Shown one piece after another: positions 17,620 to 27,754 of a DNA stretch of 64,000 nucleotides. This DNA comes from Turicibacter bilis (GTDB lineage Bacteria > Bacillota_I > Bacilli_A > MOL361 > Turicibacteraceae). Location: NCBI RefSeq assembly GCF_024499055.1, contig NZ_CP071249.1:744001-808000 (forward strand), written 5' to 3'. The translations under genes and the position numbers were made by a program. The notes below the pieces were generated by a model that was not told where the DNA came from, made no database searches, and was given only the letters and a program-made list of their open reading frames with translations. Positions within the stretch are counted from its first letter, which is position 1. Each line of letters begins with the position of its first letter.

Positions 17620-18798
17620 TTAATTTTCTGGAATAAGTGGCGATGTTTCAATCCCTGCTTCACGATGATGTCTTGGGCAATAAACAATCCCACAAATGAT
17701 AGCTGTTAGTGGTGAAACAAGAACTAACCCAATACAACCAACAAACGTATGAAGAATTTCAGATGAAACTTTTTGAGAATTTAAAATAGACATTAAGGGC
17801 GTTCCTTGTGCCATATAAACCATTAAAATCGTAATATAACTTCCCATATAAGCAAGTAATAACGTCGTTGTCTGACTCCCAACGACAGATTTCCCAATCG
17901 AAAGCCCTGATTTAATTAAATTTACTCGTGAAACACTTGGGTTATTTTTAATAACCTCGTCTAAAGCAGCTGAAATATCAATTGCCAAATCTAAGATAGC
18001 ACCTGAACAAGCTAAATAAATTCCCGCTTGAAAAATGGCCGTTAAATCTAAATGTTGATATCCTGCATAAAGTAAAGACTCTGACCAATCCATCACAGCT
18101 CCATGCATCTTAAATAGATCCCCAAATACAACAGCTAATAGACACGTCATTAAAGAACAAATCATCGAACTTATAATTGCCGTATACGCCTTTTTATTGC
18201 AACCTGCCACTAATAGCAATGTCATAACTGTCAATAAATTTCCAACCATTAAGGCAACTAATAATGGAGGGATTCCTTTTAGCAGACATGGAATTAAAAT
18301 CTTCACAATACTAAGTAAAGCAAAGGAAAACGACAACAATGTCCGAACTCCAGTAAAGCCTGAAAAGGCAATGATTAGTATAACAAATAATCCAATTAAT
18401 AAAATTTGTTGATCGATTCGGTAATAATCCACCATATTAGCGAAGATAACCTCATTTGATGAGTTCAACTCTAACAATACCCAAGCCTTATCACCAGGTT
18501 TAAACATTTTATCAAACTCTAACTTTCCCGTCAGCAAGTTCATCCCTTCAACTTGTTGCCCTTTGTGCTCACCTTCTAAAATTTCGATTGTACAACGTTG
18601 GTCCCCTTGTTGGATTATTCCCGTGGAATAAACACCATTATTATTTACTTCAACGACTTTTGCTTTCACACCTTCTGAATTAACATAAATTTGTTTTTGA
18701 AACCCCGTTGGAATCCACCATAAAACAGCAAGTAAAATGATAAAAACTCCAATCATAACACATTCTTTTCGATTGATTTTATTCTTTAACAACACCAA
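17620..18798 (-). CDS. YibE/F-family membrane protein
   Basis: About 392 residues. An N-terminal helix leads to an extracytoplasmic beta-rich domain (about 25-115, VKAKVVEVNNNGVYST ... GDKAWVLLEL). Seven or so membrane helices follow, with family segments GFTGVRTLLSFSFALLSI, GIPPLLVALMVGN, GAILDLAIDISAALDEV and GKSVVGSQTTTLLLAYMGSY. The family is widespread and its function is unknown. I choose TTG at 18798, nine bases after AAGGAG; the earlier TTG would put that site inside the gene. It lies downstream of an alkaline phosphatase in the same direction with only a weak hairpin between, so they may be cotranscribed. Confidence 0.85.
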   Translation of the reverse strand: MVLLKNKINRKECVMIGVFIILLAVLWWIPTGFQKQIYVNSEGVKAKVVEVNNNGVYSTGIIQQGDQRCTIEILEGEHKGQQVEGMNLLTGKLEFDKMFKPGDKAWVLLELNSSNEVIFANMVDYYRIDQQILLIGLFVILIIAFSGFTGVRTLLSFSFALLSIVKILIPCLLKGIPPLLVALMVGNLLTVMTLLLVAGCNKKAYTAIISSMICSLMTCLLAVVFGDLFKMHGAVMDWSESLLYAGYQHLDLTAIFQAGIYLACSGAILDLAIDISAALDEVIKNNPSVSRVNLIKSGLSIGKSVVGSQTTTLLLAYMGSYITILMVYMAQGTPLMSILNSQKVSSEILHTFVGCIGLVLVSPLTAIICGIVYCPRHHREAGIETSPLIPEN

Positions 18799-18885
18799 AA
18801 CAAACGACTCCTTCAAAATGATAGAGGACTGGTTTTCACCAGTCTTGTTAATTATTTAACTTAACTAGTTTTATCTCAATATGGA

Positions 18886-20424
18886 TTATTCTTTTAAACC
18901 TGTTACTTCAACTAATTTATGATAAACATCTGTATTGTCATAAAATCCACTAAATTTTTCAGATCCTACTCCCATGGCATACACAGCTACTGGTGTTCCG
19001 GTATGTGCATATGAAGTCCATCCAATTCCCGCCTTATTATTTAAAATATGTGTTAAGCTCACAGATAATGGATCATATCCACCGTATAATAAGTCATTTT
19101 CCTCACTTGATGTACGATCTTCTACTGCTTTCATTGATTCTTCAAATCCAGCTTGTAATTTTGCTAATTCATAGTCACTTAAAACGAAGGCTTGATTTTC
19201 TTTAACTGCTGCAGCTTCATCATCAGCTGTTAATAAGCCAAAGTTTTCTTTAATCATTGGTAACATCTCTTCAAATGTTAAGTTTGGATTTTCTTCTTTT
19301 TTCGCTTTAACTAATTCATCAAATGCGACATAAGACATTTTTTGTGCGTCTAATAAATTGAATGCTGTATCATAACCAGTTGCCGCAAATCCGATACTCA
19401 TACCACCTGTTTCATGATCTCCCGTAACGACAATTAATGTTTCCTCTGGGTGCTCATTAGCAAAGGCAATCGCCACATCGATTGCTGATTCAAACCCTAA
19501 AACTTCTTGAATGGCTGTCATCGCGTCATTAGCATGGCATGACCAGTCAACTTTCCCTGATTCAACCATCATAAAGAACCCTTCATCATTATCTAATACA
19601 TCAATTCCTTTTTGAACGAAGTCAGCTAGTGTTAAATCTCCCTTTTTTGTATCGATATAATATGGCAGTGACCCACCATCTTGTAAAACTGGACTTACCG
19701 CATAAACTTTCCCTGAATTCTCATCTAGAGCTAAAATATCCTCTTTTGTATTGGCAATCGTATATCCATTTTCTTTAATAATTTCGAAAGCATCTTTTTG
19801 ATTGTTATCTTTTCCTGTTGGTTGAGATAAGGATCCTCCTCCGAAGTAGTCAAAGTTAGATGCTGCTAATTGATTAGCAATTTCATAATACATTCCACGT
19901 GATTCAACATGAGCGTAATAGGCAGCTGGTGTCGCATGATTTAAAGTTACAGATGATACAATTCCAACTTTTTTACCAGATTCTTTCATTTGTTCAGCAA
20001 TAGTTTTCGTCGCTTCTGTCTTATCAACATTTAGACCAATGACCCCACTATGCGTCTTAACACCTGATGACAATGATGTTGCCGTTGATGCTGAATCTGG
20101 AACAAAAGAACTAGAATTTTGCGTTGTAACTAAGCCCGTAACAGGAAATTGTGTAAAGCTTAAATTTGATGTACTAACTTCTCCATATACATTACTTCCT
20201 TCGTAAACTTGTGCTGAGTTCACTTGAACTTGAGACATTCCATCCCCAATAAACATAAACACATATTTAGGAACTTTTGTTGCCATTTCACCTTCTTTAG
20301 CTTCTGCTGTCACTTTTGGTTCTTGTGATGTTTCACCTCTATCTATTTCATTGATCGAACATCCTGTTATAAAGGCTAATACACCTGCTACTGATAAGAT
20401 AACACTTAACCATTTTTTGAACAT
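18886..20424 (-). CDS. alkaline phosphatase, predicted lipoprotein
   Basis: Secreted phosphomonoesterase that releases phosphate outside the cell. The lipoprotein signal ends LAFITGC (cysteine near residue 22). The first metal-binding aspartate is in FMFIGDGMSQVQ, the phosphorylated serine in VPDSASTATSLSSG, and later metal ligands in GHDHETGGM-like VVTGDHETGGMS and SYAHTGTPV. About 512 residues. The start ATG 20424 follows GGAGGG. Anchoring by lipid rather than release is typical of Gram-positive members. Confidence 0.93.
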   Translation of the reverse strand: MFKKWLSVILSVAGVLAFITGCSINEIDRGETSQEPKVTAEAKEGEMATKVPKYVFMFIGDGMSQVQVNSAQVYEGSNVYGEVSTSNLSFTQFPVTGLVTTQNSSSFVPDSASTATSLSSGVKTHSGVIGLNVDKTEATKTIAEQMKESGKKVGIVSSVTLNHATPAAYYAHVESRGMYYEIANQLAASNFDYFGGGSLSQPTGKDNNQKDAFEIIKENGYTIANTKEDILALDENSGKVYAVSPVLQDGGSLPYYIDTKKGDLTLADFVQKGIDVLDNDEGFFMMVESGKVDWSCHANDAMTAIQEVLGFESAIDVAIAFANEHPEETLIVVTGDHETGGMSIGFAATGYDTAFNLLDAQKMSYVAFDELVKAKKEENPNLTFEEMLPMIKENFGLLTADDEAAAVKENQAFVLSDYELAKLQAGFEESMKAVEDRTSSEENDLLYGGYDPLSVSLTHILNNKAGIGWTSYAHTGTPVAVYAMGVGSEKFSGFYDNTDVYHKLVEVTGLKE

Positions 20425-20515
20425 TATAAGTCCCTCCACCTGTTTATTATTAATCTGTATTGTTCATCAACAACCTCATTTTAACCATTATTAGATGCTT
20501 TATCCATAAATTGTG

Positions 20516-20541
20516 TGTTAATTTTGTGAAGAAACAGTTAA
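20516..20541 (-). promoter_or_regulatory. possible Pho box
   Basis: Minus strand: TTAACT, 5 bases, TTCACA, 3 bases, TTAACA. These resemble the TT(A/T/C)ACA direct repeats bound by PhoP in Bacilli, and they stand about 90-115 bases before an alkaline phosphatase gene. The first pair has the expected 11-base period; the second is off by two. Confidence 0.4.
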
Positions 20542-20850
20542 TACATAGCGTATCATTTGATATTTCCAAATGATTTAGTTCACTCTTTTTTTTCTTAATC
20601 CTTATTTGTAATAGTCCCATACAAGAACATAGTTCATGGCATTCTCAACATAATGAGAAAAATATAAACATGCTTTTTATCTTCTATTCATTCACTTTAT
20701 TAAAGCCATCTTTTCCTCCTTATTTTTTTGTAAAAGACTCTTTTTTATGATAAATGCAACCAAATTTTTATTAATATCATTTCATCTTTCAGAATAATTT
20801 CAAATGTCTCACCTTTTTGCGGAAAAAATTTTTGTTAACTATTCATTTTT
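20542..20850. other. AT-rich gap upstream of the phosphatase gene
   Basis: About 300 bases without a gene, repeat or RNA that I can recognise; it lies between the phosphatase promoter region and the ffh terminator. Confidence 0.5.
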
Positions 20851-20856
20851 TATCAC

Positions 20857-20885
20857 AAAAAAAAGATCGCCTATTTAGCGATCTT
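20857..20885 (-). terminator. ffh terminator
   Basis: Minus-strand AAGATCGC-TAAATAG-GCGATCTT followed by TTTTTTTT; end of the smc-ftsY-ylxM-ffh unit. Confidence 0.9.
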
Positions 20886-20890
20886 CTTTA

Positions 20891-22315
20891 TTAGAAGCGG
20901 AATCCTCCACGTCCTTTACCTTTTCCTTTTTTACCTTGTCCCATCATGCCACCAAGGCCAGCCATTGGATTTCCTCCACCACGTTGCATAGCGGCTGCCA
21001 TACGTTCCATTTGACGTGGATCCATGTTTGAGAATTTCTTCATCATTTTACGCATGTCTGTAAATTGCTTAATTAAACGATTAACTTCAGCAATATCACA
21101 TCCACACCCTTTAGCAATACGGTTTTTACGACTTGCATTAATTAAATCTGGGTTTTTACGTTCTTGTTCTGTCATTGAGTAAATGATCGCTTCCACACGA
21201 GCCATTTGTTTTGGATCAATATTAATATCTTTCAATTGATTCCCTACTCCAGGAATCAGTTTTAAGATATCTTCAAATGCACCCAGTTTTTTCATTTGCT
21301 TCATTTGCTTTAAGAAGTCATTGAAGTCATATGTTGCATTCATCATTTTATCTGCTAACTTCATACTTTCTTCTTCATCAAAATTCTCTTGAGCGCGCTC
21401 AATTAATGTCATAACATCTCCCATACCTAAAATACGAGATGCCATACGTTCAGGGTGGAATACTTCTAATGTATCAAGTTTTTCTCCCATCCCCATGAAT
21501 TTGATTGGAACATTTGTAATTTTACGGATTGATAAAGCCGCACCACCACGAGTGTCCCCATCTAATTTTGTTAAAATAACCCCTGTTAAATCTAATTGCT
21601 CATGGAATGACTGTGCTACATTTACCGCATCTTGTCCTGTCATGGCATCAACAACTAATAAGATTTCTTGTGGTTTAACTAACGCTTTAATATCTTTTAA
21701 CTCATCCATTAATTGCTCATCGATATGCAAACGTCCGGCTGTATCGATAATCACTAAGTCGTGACCATTTTCACGCGCATATGCCATTGCTTCGTTGGCA
21801 ATATCGACCGGATTCATTGATGTTCCTTTTTCAAAAACTGGAATATTTAATTGTTTCCCAATTGTTTTTAACTGATCAACCGCTGCTGGACGATACACGT
21901 CACAAGCGACTAATAACGGATTCTTTTTCTCTTTCTTACGTAAGTAAGTTGATAATTTCCCTGTATGAGTTGTTTTTCCGGCCCCTTGTAATCCGACCAT
22001 CATAAACACAGCTGGCTTCGTATGTCCAAAGTTTAATTCAGCTGCATTTTCACCCATTAATTTCGTTAACTCTTCATTAACGATTTTAATAACTTGTTGC
22101 CCTGGTGTTAAACTTTTTAAAACAGTCTCCCCAATGGCTTTCTCTTTTACTTCTTTAATAAATTCACGTACGACTTTAATATTTACGTCGGCTTCAAGTA
22201 GCGCTAAGCGGACTTCACGCATCATCACGTCAACATCTTTTTCCGTTAACTTTCCTTTACGTGTAACACTTTTTAGTGCTGACTGCAAGCGTTCTGATAA
22301 TGTTTCAAATGCCAT
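20891..22315 (-). CDS. ffh: signal recognition particle protein Ffh (SRP54)
   Basis: GTPase that binds signal sequences with 4.5S RNA and delivers ribosomes to FtsY. N domain, then G domain with GLQGAGKTTHTGKL (G1, about 107), IDTAGRLHID (G3) and TKLDGDTRGGAAL (G4/G5). The methionine-rich M domain ends in a glycine/lysine tail (MMGQGKKGKGKGRGG). The SRP RNA-binding motif region (NASRKNRIAKGCG) is conserved. 474 residues. It is last in the smc-ftsY-ylxM-ffh series; an unusual 265-base gap with a folded repeat separates it from ylxM. Confidence 0.97.
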   Translation of the reverse strand: MAFETLSERLQSALKSVTRKGKLTEKDVDVMMREVRLALLEADVNIKVVREFIKEVKEKAIGETVLKSLTPGQQVIKIVNEELTKLMGENAAELNFGHTKPAVFMMVGLQGAGKTTHTGKLSTYLRKKEKKNPLLVACDVYRPAAVDQLKTIGKQLNIPVFEKGTSMNPVDIANEAMAYARENGHDLVIIDTAGRLHIDEQLMDELKDIKALVKPQEILLVVDAMTGQDAVNVAQSFHEQLDLTGVILTKLDGDTRGGAALSIRKITNVPIKFMGMGEKLDTLEVFHPERMASRILGMGDVMTLIERAQENFDEEESMKLADKMMNATYDFNDFLKQMKQMKKLGAFEDILKLIPGVGNQLKDINIDPKQMARVEAIIYSMTEQERKNPDLINASRKNRIAKGCGCDIAEVNRLIKQFTDMRKMMKKFSNMDPRQMERMAAAMQRGGGNPMAGLGGMMGQGKKGKGKGRGGFRF

Positions 22316-22376
22316 TTTATAAACCTCCTATATCTACAAGTCGCGATAAGTTTTTGCTAATTGAAAAACTTTTAAT

Positions 22377-22446
22377 CCCTAGCGGTGGTGGAATAGATTT
22401 CTTTCAGAAATCGCTAGGTTGCCGCGCGACGATAGGATGTCTTAGT
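22377..22446. repeat. folded intergenic repeat, copy B
   Basis: CCTAGCG pairs with CGCTAGG; inside is GTGGTGGAATAG and an ATTTC-TTTCA-GAAAT hairpin; it is followed by GACGATAGGATGTCTTAGT. It matches copies C (10635) and A (35124) in order and in key bases. On its 5' side is AAGTCGCGATAAGTTTTT with AAAAACTTTTA, which is also found in the 130-bp repeat at 35258. It lies in the ylxM-ffh intercistronic gap, so it is transcribed (minus strand). Confidence 0.55.
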
Positions 22447-22579
22447 CCCAAAGCGTTTGTGAAACTATGACTCATCCTAAAAATATGAAATACATTTTTG
22501 TTTCTATATAAAAACATCATTCACCCAGTCTAACAATAGAATCATTTAATTTTGCACTGTAAATTTAACATATTCTTTT

Positions 22580-22897
22580 TTAGTCAAGTGATTGTAACTC
22601 ATTCATCCATTTCACTAACTGTTCATCCGATGTATGCAACATCATCTGATCAATAATCTTTTCGCGTGCTTCACGCTTATTTAATAACTGTAACTTATCT
22701 TCATAATCTTCAAGCAACTTACCTGTGCGCTTAATATTATCAAATACTGCATTTCGGCTTACCTCAAACTGCTCTGCAATTTCACTGAGTGATAAGTCAT
22801 CTTGATAATAAAGTTCGAAATACACCTTTTGCTTAGACGTTAATAACTCTTGATAAGTATCATATAGCTCATTCATTCGATTGACTTTCTCTAGCAT
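22580..22897 (-). CDS. ylxM: YlxM/p13-like helix-turn-helix protein (UPF0122)
   Basis: About 105-residue protein resembling sigma factor region 4. The helix-turn-helix is [21 protein letters not shown] (about residues 32-52), preceded by [17 protein letters not shown]. In streptococci and other Bacillota it is encoded with ffh and modulates SRP activity; it may be regulatory. I use the ATG at 22897 ([15 protein letters not shown]) after GGGGGC. It is directly upstream of ffh in the operon. Confidence 0.9.
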   Translation of the reverse strand: MLEKVNRMNELYDTYQELLTSKQKVYFELYYQDDLSLSEIAEQFEVSRNAVFDNIKRTGKLLEDYEDKLQLLNKREAREKIIDQMMLHTSDEQLVKWMNELQSLD

Positions 22898-22961
22898 CGT
22901 TTTGCCCCCAGTCCAATCTATCATGCCTACCGACTTATTTTAAAATCAAACGTAACATCGA

Positions 22962-23969
22962 TTAGTTCTCGTCACCTTCAAATAAGTCTGCAAACAGACC
23001 ATAAATATATTGTTCAATATCAAAATGAACTAAATCTTCTGCTTTTTCACCTAAACCAACATACTTAATTGGAATTCCAATTTCGTTACGGATGGCTAAA
23101 ACAATTCCACCTTTAGCTGTTCCATCTAATTTAGTTAAAACAATTCCAGAAACATCTGTGGCCTCTAAGAATGCTTTTGCTTGACTCATTCCATTTTGAC
23201 CTGTTGTTGCATCAATAACTAATAACGTATCGTGAGGCGCACCTGGTACTTCACGTTCAATGACACGTTTAATTTTTTCAAGCTCTTTCATTAAGTTAAC
23301 TTTATTTTGTAAACGTCCCGCTGTATCGCATAATAAAACATCCACATTACGAGCCTTCGCTTCTTTAATAGCATCGAACATAACCGCTGATGGGTCTGAA
23401 CCTTCTTTTAAAGAAACAACATCTACACCAATGCGGTCTCCCCAAACTTCTAACTGTTCAATGGCACCCGCACGGAACGTATCTCCCGCTGCCAATAATA
23501 CTGATTTTCCTTTAGCTTTTAATTGATGAGCAATTTTAGCAATTGATGTCGTTTTTCCAACACCGTTAACCCCAACAAATAAAATAACTGTTAAACCTTC
23601 TTTATTCATACGTAAGTTTGAGTTAACAATCTCACCCTTGACGTAAATTTCAAATAACTTATCAACCATGATACGTTGTAACTCTTTTGGATCTGTTACA
23701 TTGTGCTCACGAACAGTTTCTTTTAATTGATCAATGAATTCAACAACCGTTGAAACCCCGATATCTGCCATAATGAAGATATCTTCTAATTCTTCAAATA
23801 ATTCTTCATTCACATCTGTATAACTTGAAAACACTGATTGTAATTGTTTTAACAAGTTCCCACGTGTTTTCTTCATACCTTCTTTATAATGTTGCTGAGC
23901 ACGTAATTCTGTCTCAGACACTTCTTTCTTTCCAAGAACGATCGATTTCAAACGATCAAATAAACCCAT
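22962..23969 (-). CDS. ftsY: signal recognition particle receptor FtsY
   Basis: Membrane-associated SRP receptor GTPase. Short N-terminal region (MGLFDRLKSIVLGKKEVSE), as in Gram-positives that lack the long acidic A domain. N domain follows, then G domain: GVNGVGKTTSIAKIA (G1), CDTAGRLQNK (G3), TKLDGTAKGGIVLAI (G4/G5), GLGEKAEDLVHFD near the C-terminus. About 335 residues. Start ATG 23969 with GAGGTGG; it follows smc by about 80 bases in the same direction. Confidence 0.97.
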   Translation of the reverse strand: MGLFDRLKSIVLGKKEVSETELRAQQHYKEGMKKTRGNLLKQLQSVFSSYTDVNEELFEELEDIFIMADIGVSTVVEFIDQLKETVREHNVTDPKELQRIMVDKLFEIYVKGEIVNSNLRMNKEGLTVILFVGVNGVGKTTSIAKIAHQLKAKGKSVLLAAGDTFRAGAIEQLEVWGDRIGVDVVSLKEGSDPSAVMFDAIKEAKARNVDVLLCDTAGRLQNKVNLMKELEKIKRVIEREVPGAPHDTLLVIDATTGQNGMSQAKAFLEATDVSGIVLTKLDGTAKGGIVLAIRNEIGIPIKYVGLGEKAEDLVHFDIEQYIYGLFADLFEGDEN

Positions 23970-24050
23970 AGATGCCACCTCAATCATCATATTGTATTAT
24001 AGTTAACTACTACTTATTGTTACTCTATCACATTTTTAGCCATCTGACTA

Positions 24051-27000
24051 TTATTTTTCGTCATCCATATAGTCTGAGACATTATCCATGCGGACTGAAA
24101 CTAATTTCGTCACTCCACGCTCTTGCATCGTCACCCCATATAAAACATCGGCTTTTTCCATCGTTCCTTTACGGTGAGTAATGACAATGAATTGCGTCTC
24201 ATTACTAAATGCCTTTAAATAGTTCGCATAGCGTGCGACGTTCGCTTCATCGAGTGCGGCTTCAACCTCATCGAGCACACAAAACGGAACCGTACGAACT
24301 TTTAAGATAGCAAATAATAACGCGATTGATGTCAATGCCTTTTGACCACCTGATAATAAATTCGAAGTCTTTAACTTCGTTCCTGGTGGTTGAGCAATAA
24401 TTTCTACCCCTGTATGAAGTAAATCATGAGGATCCGTCAACACTAAATCCGCACTTCCACCACCGAATAATTTTTTAAAGATCTCCATATATTGTTCACG
24501 AACCAGATCAAACGTTTCTTTAAACTTCACCGTCATCTCTTGATCCATTTCATTAATAGTCTCTTCTAACGTAGCTTTCGCTTCGATTAAATCATCACGC
24601 TGTGTCGTCAAGAAATCATAACGCTCTTTAACACGTTGATATTCCTGAATCGCTCCAACGTTAATTTCACCCAGTGCAGCGATTTGACCTTTAATACTGC
24701 GGATACGTGATTTAATTTCTTCAATTGAGCCTTTCAATGGATAATTTTCATTTGCATGATCAAACGTCATCTGATACTCTTCCTCTAACTTCTTAATCAT
24801 GATATCCATCTCAACATCGACTTTCCCAATTGAAACATCTAATTGATTTAATGATTCAGCCATCTTTTGTTGAACTTTATGACTTTCTCGAACTTCACGT
24901 TCAAGTGTCTCTAATTCTTGGCTGACTTTTGTTAACGTGACACGCTGATCTTGAATCTGTTCAATGATGCCTTCACGTTTTTCTTTTTTCTCAGCTAAGT
25001 TTGCTTCTAATTGAACCACTTCATCGTCATTTCCAAGTAATGCTTGTTCACTTTCAGCAATTTTATCTAATAATTCTTTTAAACGTATTCTAGCTTGTTC
25101 AGTTTCACCTTTTAAACGCTCAAACGTCGCACACTCATTATGTAATGCCGTTTCAAGTTTTGCCACATCGACTTTTAATTCAGTCATCTGTTGTAATAAT
25201 TGAGATTTTAATTCTTCTTGTTGTTCAAGTTGTTCTTCTAACGTCTCAATTGTTGCTTTTGCCTCTTCAATACGTTGTTCTAGAACTAAACGATCTTCTG
25301 CTAACTGATTATTCTTCTCAACTAATTGTTTTAATTCGGCTTCATGTTCACGACGTTCAATACGAAGTAATTGCTCACGTTCATTTTGTGATTTTTCACG
25401 ATATTCAAACGCTAACTTCTGTTGATTCACTTCAGACATCTTCTCTTTTAAGCGTTCACCAGCAAGTTGTACCTTTTGCAATTCTTTTTCAGATTGCTTC
25501 ACGGTCTGTGCCCATTCTTCTTGAAGTACTTTTGACTGTTCTAACTCATCCGTTAATTGCCGAATTTGACGTTGGCAATCTTCAATTTCATTTTTTTGAC
25601 GAAGTAAAGATGAACCTTGACGCTTCACAGCCCCTCCGGTCATCGCCCCTCCAGCATTAATCACGTCACCTTCTAACGTTACGATACGATAACGATAATT
25701 CAGCTGTTTCGCTAAATTTTTCGCCACATTTAAATCCTTGGTTACAATAATATTTCCTAAAATATTTTCAACAATTTGTCGATAACGTTGATCATAGCCA
25801 ACTAATTGTGAAGCTACACCTACCACATCTTGATTTCCTTGAATACGATTTTGAACATCCAGTGGTAAAAGACGTGATTTAATAACGTTTAATGGTAAGA
25901 ACGTGGCACGTCCTGCGTGATGTTTCTTTAAAAAATCAATGGCTTTTTTAGCAGAATCATCATTGGTCGTGACGATCTGTTGCATGACTGGCCCTAAGAC
26001 GACATCCATCGCTAATTCTAACTCTTTTGGAACCGTAACTAACTCAGCAACAGCCCCTTCAATCCCAGAGACTTGTCCCTGTTCACGAGCTTTTAAAATC
26101 TTTTTAACCCCTTCATTAAATCCAGAGAAATCTTTTTGAGCATCTTCAAGCCATTGCAAACGGTTATTCATCTTATCTAACTGATGGGTTAAATGACGAT
26201 GACGATTTGTTTCCATCTCTGCCTGCTTTAAGCGTTGTTGATGTTCTTTATATAATTGTTGATATAAATCTCGTTTTTCTTTTAGCGATGTCTCAAACTT
26301 TCCATACTGTGCTTTAAATGTCTCTTGCTCTTGAACTAATGCGTCACGATCAAGTAACGCTTTTTCCTCATCCTCATTGATGCGCTCAAGCGTGGTCTCT
26401 GTTCGCTTAATCTGCTGATTAATCGCAATATATTGATTTTTAACGCTCGCTAACCGATTCACATCTTCAAAATAAGCGTCACGCGTCGTATCTAATTGAA
26501 TCTTTAAGTTTTCTTCTAAATGTTGATACTCTTCAGAGACCTTCTGTAACTGTGATTGCTTCGTTTCTAACGATGTCTTCGTCTTTGTCATGGCCTCTTC
26601 AGCTGTTTTTAACTCGACTTGTGAAGTTTCTAAACGTGATTCAAGTTGTGCTTGTTGTTCTGCTAATTCTTCTTTATTAGATGACGCATTTTTATGACGT
26701 TCTTTTAAAACATCACGTTGACCTTGAAGCTTTTGAATCCATTCTGATGTTTCAACTAAATCAGCTTGTAATTGTTCCAACTGGCGCTCTTGTGCTTGCT
26801 GATTTTGCTTTAACGTATCACGACGACGTTCATCATTAGCAATTTTAGCATTAATACTGACATGCTCAAATTCAACATCTTTACGTTCCTTTTTTGAACG
26901 CTCCATTTGGTCATTTAAAGTTTTAATATCATAAGCTAACACACTAATTTCAGAATCACTACATTCTTGCTTTAACACCATGTACTTCTCAGCTTGTTCT

Positions 27001-27626
27001 GACTGCTTACGAAGCGGTTCAACCTGGTCCTCAAGCTCAAAAATAATATCTTGTACACGACTTAAGTTATCACTTGTTGATTCAAGCTTTCGAGTCGCTT
27101 CTTTTTTACGCATTTTATATTTTAATACACCAGCCGCTTCTTCAATAATTACACGGCGGTCTTCAACGCGCGCCTCAACGATTGCCTTAACCTTATCCTG
27201 AGAGATGATCGATAAAGAGTCATGACCAATCCCTGTATCCATAATTAAATCGACGACATCTTTCAAACGCACTTTTTGTTTATTAATTAAATATTCACTA
27301 TCTCCCGTACGATAAACACGGCGCGTAATACTGACTTCTTCATAATCAATTGGTAAACTTCCACAACTGTTATCTAAAACAAGCGTCACTTCAGCAAAGT
27401 TTAATGGTTTACGAGTTGATGTTCCGGCGAAGATAATATCTTCCATCTTCCCCCCACGTAAACTCTTAGCTGACTGCTCACCTAGTACCCAACGAATCGC
27501 ATCGGAAATATTACTTTTTCCGGATCCATTCGGTCCAACGACCGCAGTGACACCTTGTTCAAATTCAACGACAGTTTTATCTGCAAAGGATTTAAAACCA
27601 ATTGTCTCAATTCTTTTTAAATACAT
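24051..27626 (-). CDS. smc: chromosome segregation ATPase SMC
   Basis: Core of the SMC-ScpAB condensin that compacts and separates sister chromosomes. About 1191 residues. N-terminal Walker A GPNGSGKSNISDAIRW (about 32-47), a coiled coil to about 500, then the hinge (about 510-660, VAELVTVPKELELAMDVVLG ... AGGAMTGGAVKRQG). A return coiled coil follows, then the C-terminal head with signature NLLSGGQKALTSIAL and Walker B FCVLDEVEAALDE. Start ATG 27626 after AAAGGA. In B. subtilis rnc precedes it; here a serine hydrolase gene does. Confidence 0.98.
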   Translation of the reverse strand: MYLKRIETIGFKSFADKTVVEFEQGVTAVVGPNGSGKSNISDAIRWVLGEQSAKSLRGGKMEDIIFAGTSTRKPLNFAEVTLVLDNSCGSLPIDYEEVSITRRVYRTGDSEYLINKQKVRLKDVVDLIMDTGIGHDSLSIISQDKVKAIVEARVEDRRVIIEEAAGVLKYKMRKKEATRKLESTSDNLSRVQDIIFELEDQVEPLRKQSEQAEKYMVLKQECSDSEISVLAYDIKTLNDQMERSKKERKDVEFEHVSINAKIANDERRRDTLKQNQQAQERQLEQLQADLVETSEWIQKLQGQRDVLKERHKNASSNKEELAEQQAQLESRLETSQVELKTAEEAMTKTKTSLETKQSQLQKVSEEYQHLEENLKIQLDTTRDAYFEDVNRLASVKNQYIAINQQIKRTETTLERINEDEEKALLDRDALVQEQETFKAQYGKFETSLKEKRDLYQQLYKEHQQRLKQAEMETNRHRHLTHQLDKMNNRLQWLEDAQKDFSGFNEGVKKILKAREQGQVSGIEGAVAELVTVPKELELAMDVVLGPVMQQIVTTNDDSAKKAIDFLKKHHAGRATFLPLNVIKSRLLPLDVQNRIQGNQDVVGVASQLVGYDQRYRQIVENILGNIIVTKDLNVAKNLAKQLNYRYRIVTLEGDVINAGGAMTGGAVKRQGSSLLRQKNEIEDCQRQIRQLTDELEQSKVLQEEWAQTVKQSEKELQKVQLAGERLKEKMSEVNQQKLAFEYREKSQNEREQLLRIERREHEAELKQLVEKNNQLAEDRLVLEQRIEEAKATIETLEEQLEQQEELKSQLLQQMTELKVDVAKLETALHNECATFERLKGETEQARIRLKELLDKIAESEQALLGNDDEVVQLEANLAEKKEKREGIIEQIQDQRVTLTKVSQELETLEREVRESHKVQQKMAESLNQLDVSIGKVDVEMDIMIKKLEEEYQMTFDHANENYPLKGSIEEIKSRIRSIKGQIAALGEINVGAIQEYQRVKERYDFLTTQRDDLIEAKATLEETINEMDQEMTVKFKETFDLVREQYMEIFKKLFGGGSADLVLTDPHDLLHTGVEIIAQPPGTKLKTSNLLSGGQKALTSIALLFAILKVRTVPFCVLDEVEAALDEANVARYANYLKAFSNETQFIVITHRKGTMEKADVLYGVTMQERGVTKLVSVRMDNVSDYMDDEK

Positions 27627-27754
27627 ACGTTTCATCCTTTATCTACATTCTTAACTTTATTATTATACCGAATGTTTGTCGTAAAATAAAGGGACAACGC
27701 ATGAGTTCAAACATTAGTTCTATCCTAAATTCCAACGTCTGGTTAAAATAAGAC

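Noticed and set aside
25145-25660. 171-codon antisense frame inside smc
   Set aside because: Shadow of the coiled-coil codons; leucine/valine-rich with no start site.
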